From: Serripes groenlandicus
Taxonomy: Eukaryota; Mollusca; Bivalvia; Cardiida; Cardiidae
Direction: 5' to 3'
Assembly (NCBI GenBank): GCA_031761405.1
Contig: JASEVX010000003.1
Span: 149,144,555-149,208,554 of the forward strand
Length of the DNA stretch: 64,000 nucleotides
Below the pieces are notes generated by a model that saw only the letters and a list, made by a program, of their open reading frames with translations, made no database searches and was not told where the DNA came from. The stretch's first letter is position 1. Each line of letters starts with the position of its first letter. Made by a program: the position numbers and the translations under genes. Shown here piece by piece: positions 1 through 9,661 of the stretch.

Positions 1-104
1 TTGAGAAGACAGTATAAAGCCTCATCAGATGCTGCCTGGCTCTATACTGGTGACACAGGCTTCTTAAAATCAATTCTAGCAGTCAGCGCATTTACAGTTG
101 ACAG

Positions 105-334
105 TATAACCCTTTCCCACATACAACAAATATGCAGCAGATGACATTGAAAACACATTGGCGAATAGTGAAAATTCTCCATAGATGAAAGTTTATTAAT
201 TAAATAGAGATGAAAACATTGTGGAAAAAAAGGAGAAATTGCTTGGTTTGAGCAATTTCTTCTTTTGTCACAATGTTTTCAAAGCAGACTGCAGCAGAGG
301 CGTCAGGAAGCATCTATATGAGAGAACGGTTAAA
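105..334. mobile_element. TTAA-palindrome MITE
   Basis: Left arm CCCTTTCCCACATACAACAA with GCAGCAGA; central hairpin AGAAATTGCTTG/GAGCAATTTCT; right arm of the other type (GAGGCGTCAGGAAGCATCTA) and a changed end GAACGGTTAA. Confidence 0.85.
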
Positions 335-494
335 CATGTACATAATTTATTTGGGATATTTACCTGCTTTGTAAACACCTGAGGAAAATATATTGACCCA
401 TCATGAAAATCGTAAGTTTGTTTTTGGAAAAGTTTGGTCTCATAGTACGTAAGAGTGACAGTCAACCCATTCTCATACATATTTGAATTCATTT

Positions 495-692
495 AGACAC
501 AACTGCAGCAGACAACTTTTGAAAACATTGTGATAAAAGGAGAAATTGGTAATAATGAGAAATTTCTCCTTTTTCCACAATGTTTTTTTACTCTAGTCAA
601 TAATTGTATACTTATGATTTTAGAAATATGCGAAGCTTTTGCATAGATAAGTCATCTGCTGAAGATTTAATGTGTGCGGGGAAGGGTTAATA
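495..692. mobile_element. TTAA-palindrome MITE, left tip missing
   Basis: CTGCAGCAGACAACTTTTGA, centre GGAGAAATT/AAATTTCTCC, end GTGCGGGGAAGGGTTAA. Confidence 0.75.
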
Positions 693-719
693 ATTAGCAT
701 TTACCCACTACTTTTTAGT

Positions 720-988
720 TTGTTTGTTTGTGTGTTTGGAGTTTAACGCCGCTTTCAACAGCATTGGTCATATCACGGCGGTCAGTGCACCTACCCATGT
801 TTTCCTGGCTTTCCCACACCAGTACTTACACAACATTCTTTCGAAGCCACTGACTACTTTCTCACATAGATCAGAGGTGAGAGGCAATGGAAAACATCGC
901 CCGAAAGAATGTCGCTGCAACCGGGATCGAACCCGTGACCTCCAGATCACGAGTCAGATACGCTACCAATTGAGCTACCCGGCCGGGT
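720..988 (-). mobile_element. tRNA-derived SINE, minus strand
   Basis: On the minus strand a tRNA-like head (986-908) has GTAGCTCAATTGGTAGCG (A box) and GGTTCGATCCC (B box). Its anticodon loop CTCGTGA would read CGT (Thr-like) but the stem is imperfect. The core contains TACTGGTGTGGGAAAGCCAG and ends GCGGCGTTAAAC, as in the 5784 copy. Confidence 0.75.
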
Positions 989-1102
989 CCACTACTTTTT
1001 AGAGTGATCAGCTTTGCAAACAACAGTGGAAAGAAACTACTGAATGATCATGAAAATTGTACAAAAGAGAAACTTTTAATGAATTAATCAAGAAATGGTC
1101 AA

Positions 1103-1331
1103 TTAACCCTTTCCCTCATACAACAATTCTGCAGCAGACGAATTTGAACATATTTTGTCAAAAAAAAAAAAATCTCTATGATTGAATGGATAACCTATGA
1201 CCAAATGTGGAAAACATTGTGGTAAAAGGAGAAATTGCTTGTTTTGAGCAATTTCTTCTATTGTCACTATGTTTTCAAAAAACGTCCACTGCAGAGGCGT
1301 CAGAAAGCGTCTATATAAGGGAAAGTGTTAA
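1103..1331. mobile_element. TTAA-palindrome MITE next to the HMG exon
   Basis: TTAACCCTTTCCCTCATAC to AAGGGAAAGTGTTAA. It ends 12 bp inside the BBX-like intron, beside its donor. Confidence 0.85.
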
Positions 1332-1343
1332 TTTCTCACTGAC

Positions 1344-1545
1344 CTGTTTAGCAAGATCTGTATACATTGACTTCTCATCATCCTTTAAATTGGCCCACAG
1401 ATCACCAAGAATACGGGTCACACTTCTGTTGTCCAAGTCAGGATTCTTTTCTCGCACTATACTCCGGTGTCGTTTACAGAAGATGAGGAAGGCATTCATT
1501 GGTCGACGCACATCTCGCTTGTCTCCCTCCCCACAGTCCATACTT
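1344..1545 (-). CDS. BBX: HMG-box exon of a BBX (bobby sox)-like transcription factor, partial gene
   Basis: Read on the minus strand, the exon starts after a TCTTACAG acceptor (AG at 1547-1546) and ends before a GTCAGT donor (GT at 1343-1342). It encodes MDCGEGDKRD, then a sequence-specific type HMG box beginning RRPMNAFLIFCKRHR and running through LDNRSVTRILGDLW to MYTDLAKQ, about three quarters of the domain; the rest must be in the next exon, which I do not find in 1-1343. The RRPMNAF core with CKRHR and LDNR fits BBX best. Capicua (FSKRHR) and HBP1 (FAKKYR) fit less well. A Met codon at 1541-1539 could be the start if upstream exons are non-coding. The HMG box binds the DNA minor groove; a nuclear role is inferred from the family. 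A MITE ends 12 bp inside the following intron. Divergent to URB2. Confidence 0.72.
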
Positions 1546-1936
1546 CTGTAAGACAATATTCGATACTCAAAAGAAGCATGTCCAGTGTCTAGATCAAGTT
1601 TAATTATAAGAGTAGCTGACCAGTTCTGATCTGATTTATTATAATGGGTGCCTAATTCATACCTGTGGCGCAGAACTACTTTAAAACACTTTTTATGCGC
1701 GTTAGATAAATTTTCGCTTATATTAGTGAATTCATAATCATCGTGAATAATCCGGGATTTTTAGACGACCAAAATGAAAATGGCTGATAGCAGAAACGAT
1801 TTTTTTCTATTATAAATACTTTAATGCAGGGTTAACGTATGAAGAAATTTGGTTTCTTTTAGGTGATCAGCATGATATACACATATTCTCAAACAATATT
1901 CATGTATGTAAAGTGTATTCTGTAATTCTATTAAAG

Positions 1937-2170
1937 GAACTTGTGCGCACAACATAGTATCTTGTGCACACTACTTAGTATCTCGTGCGCACAACTTAGT
2001 AACTCGTGCGCACAACTTAAGTATCTTGTGTGCACGACTTAGTATCTCGTGTGCATGACATAGTATCTTGTGCGCACGACTTAGTAACTCGTGCGCATGA
2101 CTTAATTATCTTGTGCGCACGACTTAATTATCTTGTGCGCACAACATAGTATGTCGTGCGCACAACTTAT
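1937..2170. repeat. Minisatellite, 23-bp units with GTGCGCAC palindromes
   Basis: About ten units of the type TAGTATCTTGTGCGCACAAC; the GTGCGCAC core is self-complementary. It lies in the space between the BBX-like and URB2 genes. Confidence 0.9.
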
Positions 2171-2217
2171 TAAAATAAAAATAAAAACATACACATGTCA
2201 CCTCTGTGCCACCGTAA

Positions 2218-2402
2218 TTAAACCTTTCCCACATGCAGATGCAATTTGACACAGACAACATTTCATAACATTGGAGCAAATTAAGTAATTGCTCATGATG
2301 AGAAATTACTTCTTTTGTCACATTTTTTAAAACTCTGTTCAATTAAGTCAAAATTGTCTAAGTTTTTAGTTGCAAATTTGTTGTATGTGGGAAAGGGCTA
2401 AC
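2218..2402. mobile_element. TTAA-palindrome MITE, diverged
   Basis: TTAAACCTTTCCCACATGCA to TGTTGTATGTGGGAAAGGGC; centre AGTAATTGCTCATGATGAGA. Confidence 0.75.
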
Positions 2403-2609
2403 TGGAAATGCTTATTTTACGCTCATCAAACAAAACATATTGTTGCAAAATGAAAATTGTCTCATCAGAATATTTGTTATCTTTTCCTTTTGACTTCAAT
2501 TCTGCAAATTAAATGTTATCATTTATACAGAAGATGAAATGTTGTTGCTTTCAGCTATATGAAAATGTGAGATGTTTGAAGTAAATTATTATGTCTAGAA
2601 GAACATAGT

Positions 2610-2722
2610 TAAAACATTGTAGCAAAGTGATAAATTGTTCTTTTCTTCTTTTGCCACAGTGTTTTTAAATGTTGATTGCTACAGATGCGTCACAATGCTT
2701 CTGTTAGTTAGAAAAGGGTTAT
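2610..2722. mobile_element. TTAA-palindrome MITE, right half
   Basis: AAAACATTGTAGCAAAGTGA, CTTCTTTTGCCACAGTG, and the end GAAAAGGGTTA. Confidence 0.6.
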
Positions 2723-3814
2723 ACGCAATTAATTTGATGACATTCATTTCAGAAATTCCAACTTTCCTGCCAGTTATTTGATGCCAACCACAGTCCAAAA
2801 TAAAACAGATCTTTACTGTCATTATGATATGAATGTGTAAAATGTTCTAGGTGTATATAGTCTATTGGAGAACACAAACAAAGGTTAAATATTATTGATG
2901 GAGAACATGTCTTGAATAATATAATTTGTGACATTTAGGTCAATTAAAATGCACTATCTAACACAAGAGAGGGTGGGTTAATGTCCGTGATTTTGATTGG
3001 CTGGTGCTATTTTAAGAACTTACGTTCTGATAAGACCATCTCCAATTGAACAACGAAATTAACCTCCATCCCAGAAATAATCGCAAATATCATGAATGTA
3101 ACATGACAGGTCGATAGTTTAACTGTAGCAATTCATTAATCGATTTAGAAGACATCTCTTAGGATTTCAGATTTATCTTACAAAAAGCGAGCTCATTATG
3201 TATTCACAACATTTTGACATGTTTCCAAAACATGTGTCAGATAGAAAAAAATTAAGAAGACTTTCGGTTACACAATGATCAATGAAAATGCCAAGTATGA
3301 AATTTTAAACTTGTGTGAAAATATCAATTTAACCATTTACTCACATTATATGTTACTGTTTCTTCGAATCAACGACTGCCTATGACAAAATTGACGGCGT
3401 ACTTTCTAAATGGAAAGACCCATGGCTTCGTCTCCGGTCCAAATTGACTGGTTTCCTGCATTTGATAACTGCAACTCATGACAGCTGGAAACTCGGGATC
3501 CAGCTGTTGAGGTTTTAGGGCAAGTTTCAGGTCAAGGCCAACTTTCTGTATCTTAGTAAATTAAACGTGTAATTAAATGAATGCAACATAAATTTACAGT
3601 ACAAATCATATCATTTGATTGCATTTTGCAGATTGGGATTGCTCAGTGTCATTTACTTTTCTACTTGAACTGTCATAGTCATTTTCTACTTCAGTTCGTA
3701 AACATCACAACATGCACGATGCGTGCGCATCTTGGCCACGTGCTTTTTCTCACATCTCAAAGGATACTTTTTGTTTTTCAATTTTCAAAGAATAGTGAAA
3801 GTGAAATCTAATGA
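2723..3814. other. Unassigned intergenic sequence
   Basis: AT-rich, no MITE, no SINE and no ORF with recognisable product. The stretch 3380-3530 is more GC-rich (GGAAACTCGGGATCCAGCTG) but I cannot name it. Confidence 0.4.
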
Positions 3815-3925
3815 AATATTTTTCCCCTGCAACAAATCTGCAGCAGACAACTAGGAATTATATAGAAACTCTCTATGTATAAGGATGTACCTATATTGCA
3901 AAGAGTTAAAAACATTGTAGCAAAG
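3815..3925. mobile_element. TTAA-palindrome MITE, left part only
   Basis: TTTTTCCCCTGCAACAAATCTG then GCAGCAGACAACTAGG; fades near AAAACATTGTAGCAAAG. Confidence 0.55.
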
Positions 3926-4204
3926 ACGCATTATGTTTAATTGCAAAATGACTTCATGTCTTCTGCCGATGCGCTTTGCAGAAAACAGTCTATTCATTGA
4001 AATATTTAATAGAAACATGCATATATAAAATCTACAAAAACAAAGAACGATCCCAAATGTTAAGTACTGGGGAGCTACTATAGAAAGAGAAATTCAAGCA
4101 ATTTAATACTGATGTAATAACACAATCACATAAGGGACTCTTACAGATGCGCAACAAAGTGAAGAGTACGTTTAAAGCATGCGCGTTGACACAATCGAAA
4201 TATT

Positions 4205-4395
4205 CGTTGTGCTTATAATGAATGAATGAATGTATATTGTTTTATGGCGCATCGACAGCTAAGGTCATTTAGCGCGCAATTAAATTTAATTATTCATGAT
4301 CCCTGGGTAAACAAACCAGTACTAGGCTAGAAAATGTGCCTTGCCCAAGTGCACTCCACCATGACCGTAGTGCCGCGACTGGGTCGTTGTGATTA
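4205..4395 (-). mobile_element. SINE family B (GGCAAGGCACATTTTCTAGC core), minus strand
   Basis: On the minus strand: GTGGAGTGCACTTGGGCAAG, TAGCCTAGTACTGGTTTGTT, then GCGCCATAAAACAATATACA and a ATTC tail. The head is cut short near CGCGGCACTACGG. Confidence 0.75.
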
Positions 4396-4468
4396 TATGT
4401 ATATATGTATTTTCATCCAATAAAAACTCTGTCTTTGTTTCTTATAGCAGTACGCAAAAAAAAGAAAA

Positions 4469-4740
4469 CAAGATGTGTTTGTGAAACACTGATGCCCCCG
4501 AATGGCAACATCTAGGTCAAAGGTCAAGGTCGCAAGGTCAAAAATTTTGGTACTGACAGAAAGGTCATGTCACAAGGAATACACATGTGAAATATGGTAG
4601 CCGTACCTGTTATGGTTCAAAAGTAGTGGTCAAGGTTAAAGTTTTTTTCGACAGACAAACAAAGAGACAGACAGACGGACAGACAGGCAGGCAGGCCAAA
4701 AACTAGATGCCCACCGAATCGGTGATTCCGGGGGCATATA
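4469..4740 (-). mobile_element. Helitron-like element, minus orientation
   Basis: Read on the minus strand: a 5' hairpin (ATGCCC ... GGGCAT), a GCCTGTCTGTCCGTCTGTC stretch, a body with two clusters of GACCTT half-sites, and a 3' hairpin GTGTTTCACAAACAC followed by ATCTTG and T. Same plan as the AGCTC family but a different sequence. Confidence 0.75.
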
Positions 4741-5772
4741 AAAAAGGATTACGACTAAATTTGAAACTGTTTAAGATACAGCAAGAAACATATAAATACA
4801 TTTTATTTAGGCATATATATATGTCTGATACAACTAAACATTTTATTCTGTAAAAACGATGTACAATACACTCTGTTCTGAATTCATTTCATCGTGACTG
4901 TTATACAGAGGTTGTCTGAAAATCAAAATTTGCAAAAGAGCACATCAATATCATTGCCCTAATGACTGCTCCGAACCTGTGCTAAATGCAGTCTTTTCCG
5001 TAACTATATCCTGTTGTATGGCAGGAATCTACAGTACACTAGTTCATTCTAGATTCCTGCGTATTGGTATCATGTGACTACGAGGGAGTCTGCACCCGGC
5101 GGCGACGTCACTATGCTTACACTTAGCCACGAGGTTTGGAATGGTATTTACGTAGCTTCCAATGATCCTAGCGACCTGAAATGGACATCCAGATAAAACT
5201 TACCACAGATAATGAGTTGTTGATTTTTGATGGACGAAAAGACTAGGATGTAATACATGATATGGTATATGAGTTCCAACAATGAATGACATGCCTGTCT
5301 AATTTGAAAGTATACTGTTGGTACCATCCCGACTGCACACTGTCTTTGTTATATTGTCATACAGCCCATCAATTCTGAAACTACTTAATTTTATAATGGA
5401 GTCACTGAGATTTGAATTGGGTGGTTTTAGTTGAATTAGACAGGTAGGTGTGCGTATTTCGAGTTAGATAGAAAACACGTGATGGACGACTTTATGTATC
5501 AGAAAACGTTAACTAGTGTGTACAGAGTAAACAGACGAAATTTTGTAAATGAAAATTATATAAGTTGTTGAGTACAAATAGGCATAGAGAATGTGAGAAA
5601 TCCATAAAATGTCAGAAATTGAAACTTAAAGTGTAAATAGATATTGTGCAATAATTCAATGAAGTTGATTCATTTATTTAATCAAGTTTTATCTTTGGTT
5701 AAACTATATGTAAATTTCGTCATGAAAGTCACGAAATGTTTGAAACATTTGACTGACTCCAATACATTTCAT
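4741..5772. other. Unassigned intergenic sequence
   Basis: No repeat family from the rest of the window occurs here. A GC-richer patch is at 5080-5190. If URB2 has an upstream first exon it could lie in this region or in 6200-9290, but I see no convincing one. Confidence 0.35.
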
Positions 5773-5783
5773 CAATTAAGTTT

Positions 5784-6085
5784 GCCGAGCCCCGGTAGCT
5801 CAGTCGGTAGCGACGCGGGCTGTCAATCCAGGGGTTGTGAGTTCGAATCCCGACTCGGCCAACTTTCTTTCCGAGGATTGACAAAAGTCAATGCGACATG
5901 CGTCATTCCTCTTCCACCAATGGGCTAAGTCTATGTGGAAAAGCAGCCAGTTGCTTTGGAAGATTGTTGTGTGGAGTACTGGTGTGAGAAAACCAGGAAA
6001 TGCATGAGTAGGTGAACTGGCCGCCGTGATATAACTGAGAAATTGTTAAAAACGGCGTTAAACCCCAATCAATCAATCAATCAAT
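5784..6085 (+). mobile_element. tRNA-derived SINE, full length with target duplication
   Basis: Head 5784-5860 folds like a tRNA (GCCGAG pairs with CTCGGC; A box GTAGCTCAGTCGGTAGCG, B box GTTCGAATCCC; anticodon loop GTC, Asp-like). The core has GTGTGGAGTACTGGTGTGAG and CTGGCCGCCGTGATATAACT; the tail is aatc repeats. CAATTAAGTTT before and CAATTGAGTTT after are the target duplication. Confidence 0.85.
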
Positions 6086-6156
6086 CAATTGAGTTTATCA
6101 GGATAGAAACGTGTAACGTATTATTTTCACAGTTATTGCCATGTGTTGCATGGTTT

Positions 6157-6157
<1 letters not shown>

Positions 6158-6197
<40 letters not shown>

Positions 6198-6200
6198 GCG
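6158..6200. repeat. GT dinucleotide microsatellite
   Basis: About 17 GT units, then GTGCGTGTGCG. Confidence 0.95.
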
Positions 6201-7595
6201 TTTTGTGTGAGTGTGGATAATAGTCTTTGGCACGTGAATTGTTGGTACTCGGTGCTACACCATAAAGCTTAGTACGTTTGTCCTCAAGTAAGGAGGCTAT
6301 ACAAAACCAGTTTTGTATATGCACGAGAAATATGTGCGATAACTATTTATAGCATGGTGTGTCGAGAGCTCACTTCGATAGAGACCATCGACAGAGGCAG
6401 TCGTAGCCTATCTTTAAAATGTCATGTTCGATAGTTTTCGGTTATACCACATGATAGATATTCGAGATGGAAATGTTGTGTTTTAAATGTCTTAATTCTT
6501 AATTGATTCATATTTAACAATTTATACCAATAAATACCTTAAAATTCAATACATGCGTATACATGATGACATGTTTTGTAAAGGAGCAATTATGCGAGAA
6601 TGGCACGACAGACAAATGGACACAGGATTCAAGAGTTATACTATTAATTTTATTTCTTAAATTGTTGTTCCTGGGCGAGTTGACCATCTGCAGTTATACT
6701 TCTGTCGGAGTACCGGTAAATATTTCTTTTACATTGCTCTTGGGTACTTGACCTTGAGGTCTGGAGTTCCCGGTCCCAGTTCTGGATTTATTATGTGCTT
6801 TAAGTCTCTTCCACTCAACTAGAGGTAAAGTACTGGTCCTTTCCAGGAAAAAGTCCCCCGGGCTCCCTTGCTTGTGTATCTAACTATGTCTATTGATCTG
6901 CACCTGTCAGTTGCTTGTGCATGCTAAAGTGTACTATATCAAATGGGCCCATAGAAAATTAAAAGATTAGGTTCAATCAGGGCAATTGGTCCTTATAATT
7001 GCATTACATTACGAAACCGATACTGAAATAGACGGTAGGGAACCCCGGACGAGATTAAACCGAAATTGCATGTGGAAATACCAAAATACACCCTGAATCT
7101 ACCTATAAACTTTTCAGCTGGTCGATATTTATAATCTTTATGATAAAGAATGATTTTTATCAATTGCATTTAAGTGCTTATGAACTGAATATATTCTGCT
7201 AAAAGTTTTTTAAGCGCCATTTGACAGAGTGCGGTATATTTTGTGCTATTTTATGCCGTGTACTTTGGCTGTTGAAGCAGCAATTTTGCACGTGTTACTA
7301 TAATATGTGTGCTTGTATATATATCACATATATCTCAATCGACCGTCAATACACGCTTCTCAATGTACGCACAACCTGTGACCAGTTGTCTTGTAGACTA
7401 GTCCCTGACACAATATATATTGTATTATTGTTGTTATTGCTGTGTCTATGCTATATGTGGTTGTAAGACAAGATCGTCCGGTTAGCCCAGATGGTTATCT
7501 AGGGCTGTAGCAATAATATTCGTCCCCGTTTAAAGCGCATGCGGATGGATATTAATCCCGTTTTGTGCTACTTCATCATGTGAGCGAACTACGTT
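6201..7595. other. Unassigned intergenic sequence
   Basis: Mostly unique-looking, with a tRNA-like scrap at about 7477-7510 (GTCCGGTTAGCCCAGATGGT). Nothing else supportable. Confidence 0.35.
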
Positions 7596-7717
7596 AACAT
7601 TCGGCAGAAATTTGGGTCTGTCTGTCTGTCCGTCACACTTTTTCGTCACACTTCCAATGATCAGGTGCAGGTGCAGGTGCAGGTGACACACGTGCTCCGC
7701 GGAGCACTCCATTCTAG
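7596..7717 (+). mobile_element. Helitron-like element with GTGCTCCGCGGAGCAC hairpin, 5'-truncated
   Basis: GTCTGTCTGTCTGTCCGTC, then GCAGGT repeats, then a perfect hairpin GTGCTCCGCGGAGCAC, TCCATT and CTAG. Same 3' end as the copies at 47516 and 56004. Confidence 0.8.
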
Positions 7718-8209
7718 TTACAATAACGGTCTCATCTTCATCTTAAAAGTTAAACCATATTCATTTCGACAATAGTTGTATTCATATTGTAAAACGGATA
7801 CACTTTAGGTTTTAACGCGTCTGACCAGGGCTTATCTAATGTTCTGGTCTAACATTACATTTCAGATTTCGTGGCCTGAACTGAAAATCCGCATACGTTT
7901 CAGATAAAACTATCCTTTGTGATAAACAGAGTTACCTGCCTTGGGAGAGCACTCGTCTTCAGAAGGAAATGGAAATAAACAGCATGGATTTGGCATTTGC
8001 AGGTTTGGATTGAAATAATTGATATCAATTTGAACCCCAGTAGAGATTTAAATAAACAAAATAACCGTTTTTATACTATTTTATATATCCTGTATTCTTT
8101 GTCTAAAATTATTGGGAATGTAATGAGTTTTGACAAAAACACGTGTGAATGGTAAACATTCGTTCTCAAACTAGTTCGTAAGGTTCTTACATTTCGGTTT
8201 ATAATTTCC
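7718..8209. other. Unassigned, possibly LINE body remnant
   Basis: Lies directly upstream of the reverse-transcriptase tail at 8210, but I see no open frame joining it. Confidence 0.3.
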
Positions 8210-8557
8210 ATGGAGAATATAAATTCTGTCTGCAATGAGAATAATTATCTAAATATTGTTGACGACATTTGTTTTGGCTACAGAAGACTTGACACTCACA
8301 CACACAGCATTCATAATCTGAATGAACTTAAATGGGACAATATGTTTTCTCTATCAACAGGCGGTTTAAGAGGTCATAACTTAAAATTTATTAAAATGAA
8401 AAGTCACAACAATATACGCTTCAACACCTTTTCGCAAAGATCAGTCAATTTGTGGAACAAACTTACACGTCAAACTGTAAATGCCAGTTCACTAAATGTG
8501 TTTAAATCACTGCTCAACAAAGAAGATTGGAATGACAAGAAATTCCACCCATCTTAG
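8210..8557 (+). mobile_element. LINE fragment, C-terminal tail of reverse transcriptase (CR1/jockey-like)
   Basis: An ORF of 115 codons ending GLRGHNLKFIKMKSHNNIRF ... FSQRSVNLWNKL ... VNASSLNVFKSLLNK has the usual C-terminal sequence of CR1/L2/jockey-clade reverse transcriptases, where FS.R.V..WN.LP and the SFK..L block recur. It is followed by a short 3' UTR with an ATCAAGGTATCAAGGTA tail near 8634. The rest of the LINE is absent, so this is a dead 5'-truncated copy. Confidence 0.75.
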
Positions 8558-8660
8558 GCGCACAAATGTCGGTTATATATAAAAAAGATTGAGAGAGGTC
8601 AATATAAGCTTAGGCTTAAGATGATGACCTAATATCAAGGTATCAAGGTACACACAATAA

Positions 8661-9020
8661 GTTAAATAGAAAATGTATGTTCTCCCTAACTTATGAAGTC
8701 AATTAGGGCATAAATCATCTGTATTCTTTTACAAACCAAACAAAGTTGATTTTTAATGTCTTGTATTTTACACAAAACTTTGGTATTGGAAAGAATCATC
8801 TCATCTTGTAAAGGATAAAATTGGATTTTATTAACAAACTCGGAACATCTATAAAAATTTGTGGTATAACGTAACCCAAACACGAAACACAAGTTCATAA
8901 ATGTAACCAATTAAGTGACATGCAAATATAACACTATACAAAAGTGACTTATGTCTTTCTAGTGAAAAGAATATGTATGCAAAATTCTTTGACATTTTTA
9001 TTCCTTACATTACATTTATC
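8661..9020. other. Unassigned intergenic sequence
   Basis: AT-rich with short spurious ORFs on the minus strand only. Confidence 0.3.
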
Positions 9021-9024
9021 TAAT

Positions 9025-9268
9025 TCCTTTTCCAACATACAGAAGCCTTATAATGACGCCGCTAGATCTGCAGCAGAACTCTTTTGAAAACGTTTTGACA
9101 AAAGGAGCAATTGTTTTTGATGTGCATTTTTTCCTTTTGCCACAATGTTTTTAACAATAGTTTTATTCAATGACTAAACTTAATTATTTAAATAAGTTTT
9201 TCATATTTTTAATCAGATGCTTTGGAATTCCTCTGCTACAGATTTGTTGTGTATGGTTAAATGGTTAA
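9025..9268. mobile_element. TTAA-palindrome MITE, diverged
   Basis: CCTTTTCCAACATACAGAAG, centre GGAGCAATTGTTTTTGATG, end GTTGTGTATGGTTAAATGG. Confidence 0.65.
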
Positions 9269-9293
9269 GTAAAGCCCTTTATGGGTACGTTGA

Positions 9294-9474
9294 CAGCTCT
9301 AGATAAGGATTGTTTTGCTTGTTCCACTAACCCTATCACGTGAGTACTCGAAAGAATCGTCTCGATGAGACATTTTGGGTACGGTACCTACAACATAGGG
9401 TTTGGTTGGATAATTATTAATAAGAGATATTGTGGGGAAAAGAGCAGTCAAACCCCTCCTTTTCTGGACCTCTG
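9294..9474. mobile_element. Second copy of the hAT-type MITE, opposite orientation
   Basis: CAGCTCTAGATAAGGATTGT at the left and CTCCTTTTCTGGACCTCTG at the right match the 10886 copy inverted. The flanks agree at 5 of 8 positions, so this copy is older. It ends 18 bp before the URB2 start codon at 9492. Confidence 0.75.
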
Positions 9475-9491
9475 GAAATTGACAGTATCTT

Positions 9492-9661
9492 ATGTTGTTT
9501 TACTCTACAGGACTGTATTCGAAGCTGAAGGATAGAAACACATCACTGGTGGATAAACTACAGGTTTTCAGATTTGCTTGGAAGTCCAAAGATGTGTTCA
9601 TACCCAACAAGGAACAAGTACTGATAGACTTACTCTGTGGATATTTAGTAAACAAGAAAAA
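9492..9661 (+). CDS. URB2: URB2 exon 1, candidate start
   Basis: Encodes residues 1-57 and ends at the donor GTATGT (9662). ATG at 9492 gives a leader of 13 residues before the conserved KLK, the same spacing as in human URB2, and a stop codon lies just upstream in frame. However TACTCTACAG at 9501-9510 is a good acceptor, so the coding part could instead begin at 9511 with the start codon in an unseen upstream exon. The motifs LVDKL, FAWKSKD and IPNKEQVLIDL identify the family. Confidence 0.82.

Noticed and set aside
268..492. Minus-strand ORF with a possible donor (AAGCAG|GTAAAT), considered as a further exon of the BBX-like gene
   Set aside because: The protein does not continue the HMG box and I recognise no family; the front lacks a clear acceptor and lies against MITE sequence.
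905..990. Possible functional tRNA-Thr gene on the minus strand
   Set aside because: A and B boxes are good but the anticodon stem does not pair, and it is joined to a SINE core.
1780..1810. ATG GCT GAT AGC as a possible first coding exon of URB2
   Set aside because: No GT donor in a usable phase before a stop.
5784..5860. Possible functional tRNA-Asp gene
   Set aside because: It is the head of a SINE with core, aatc tail and target duplication.
8210..8557. Possible host gene of 115 codons or upstream URB2 exon
   Set aside because: The C-terminal pattern is that of LINE reverse transcriptases and there is no donor leading to URB2.
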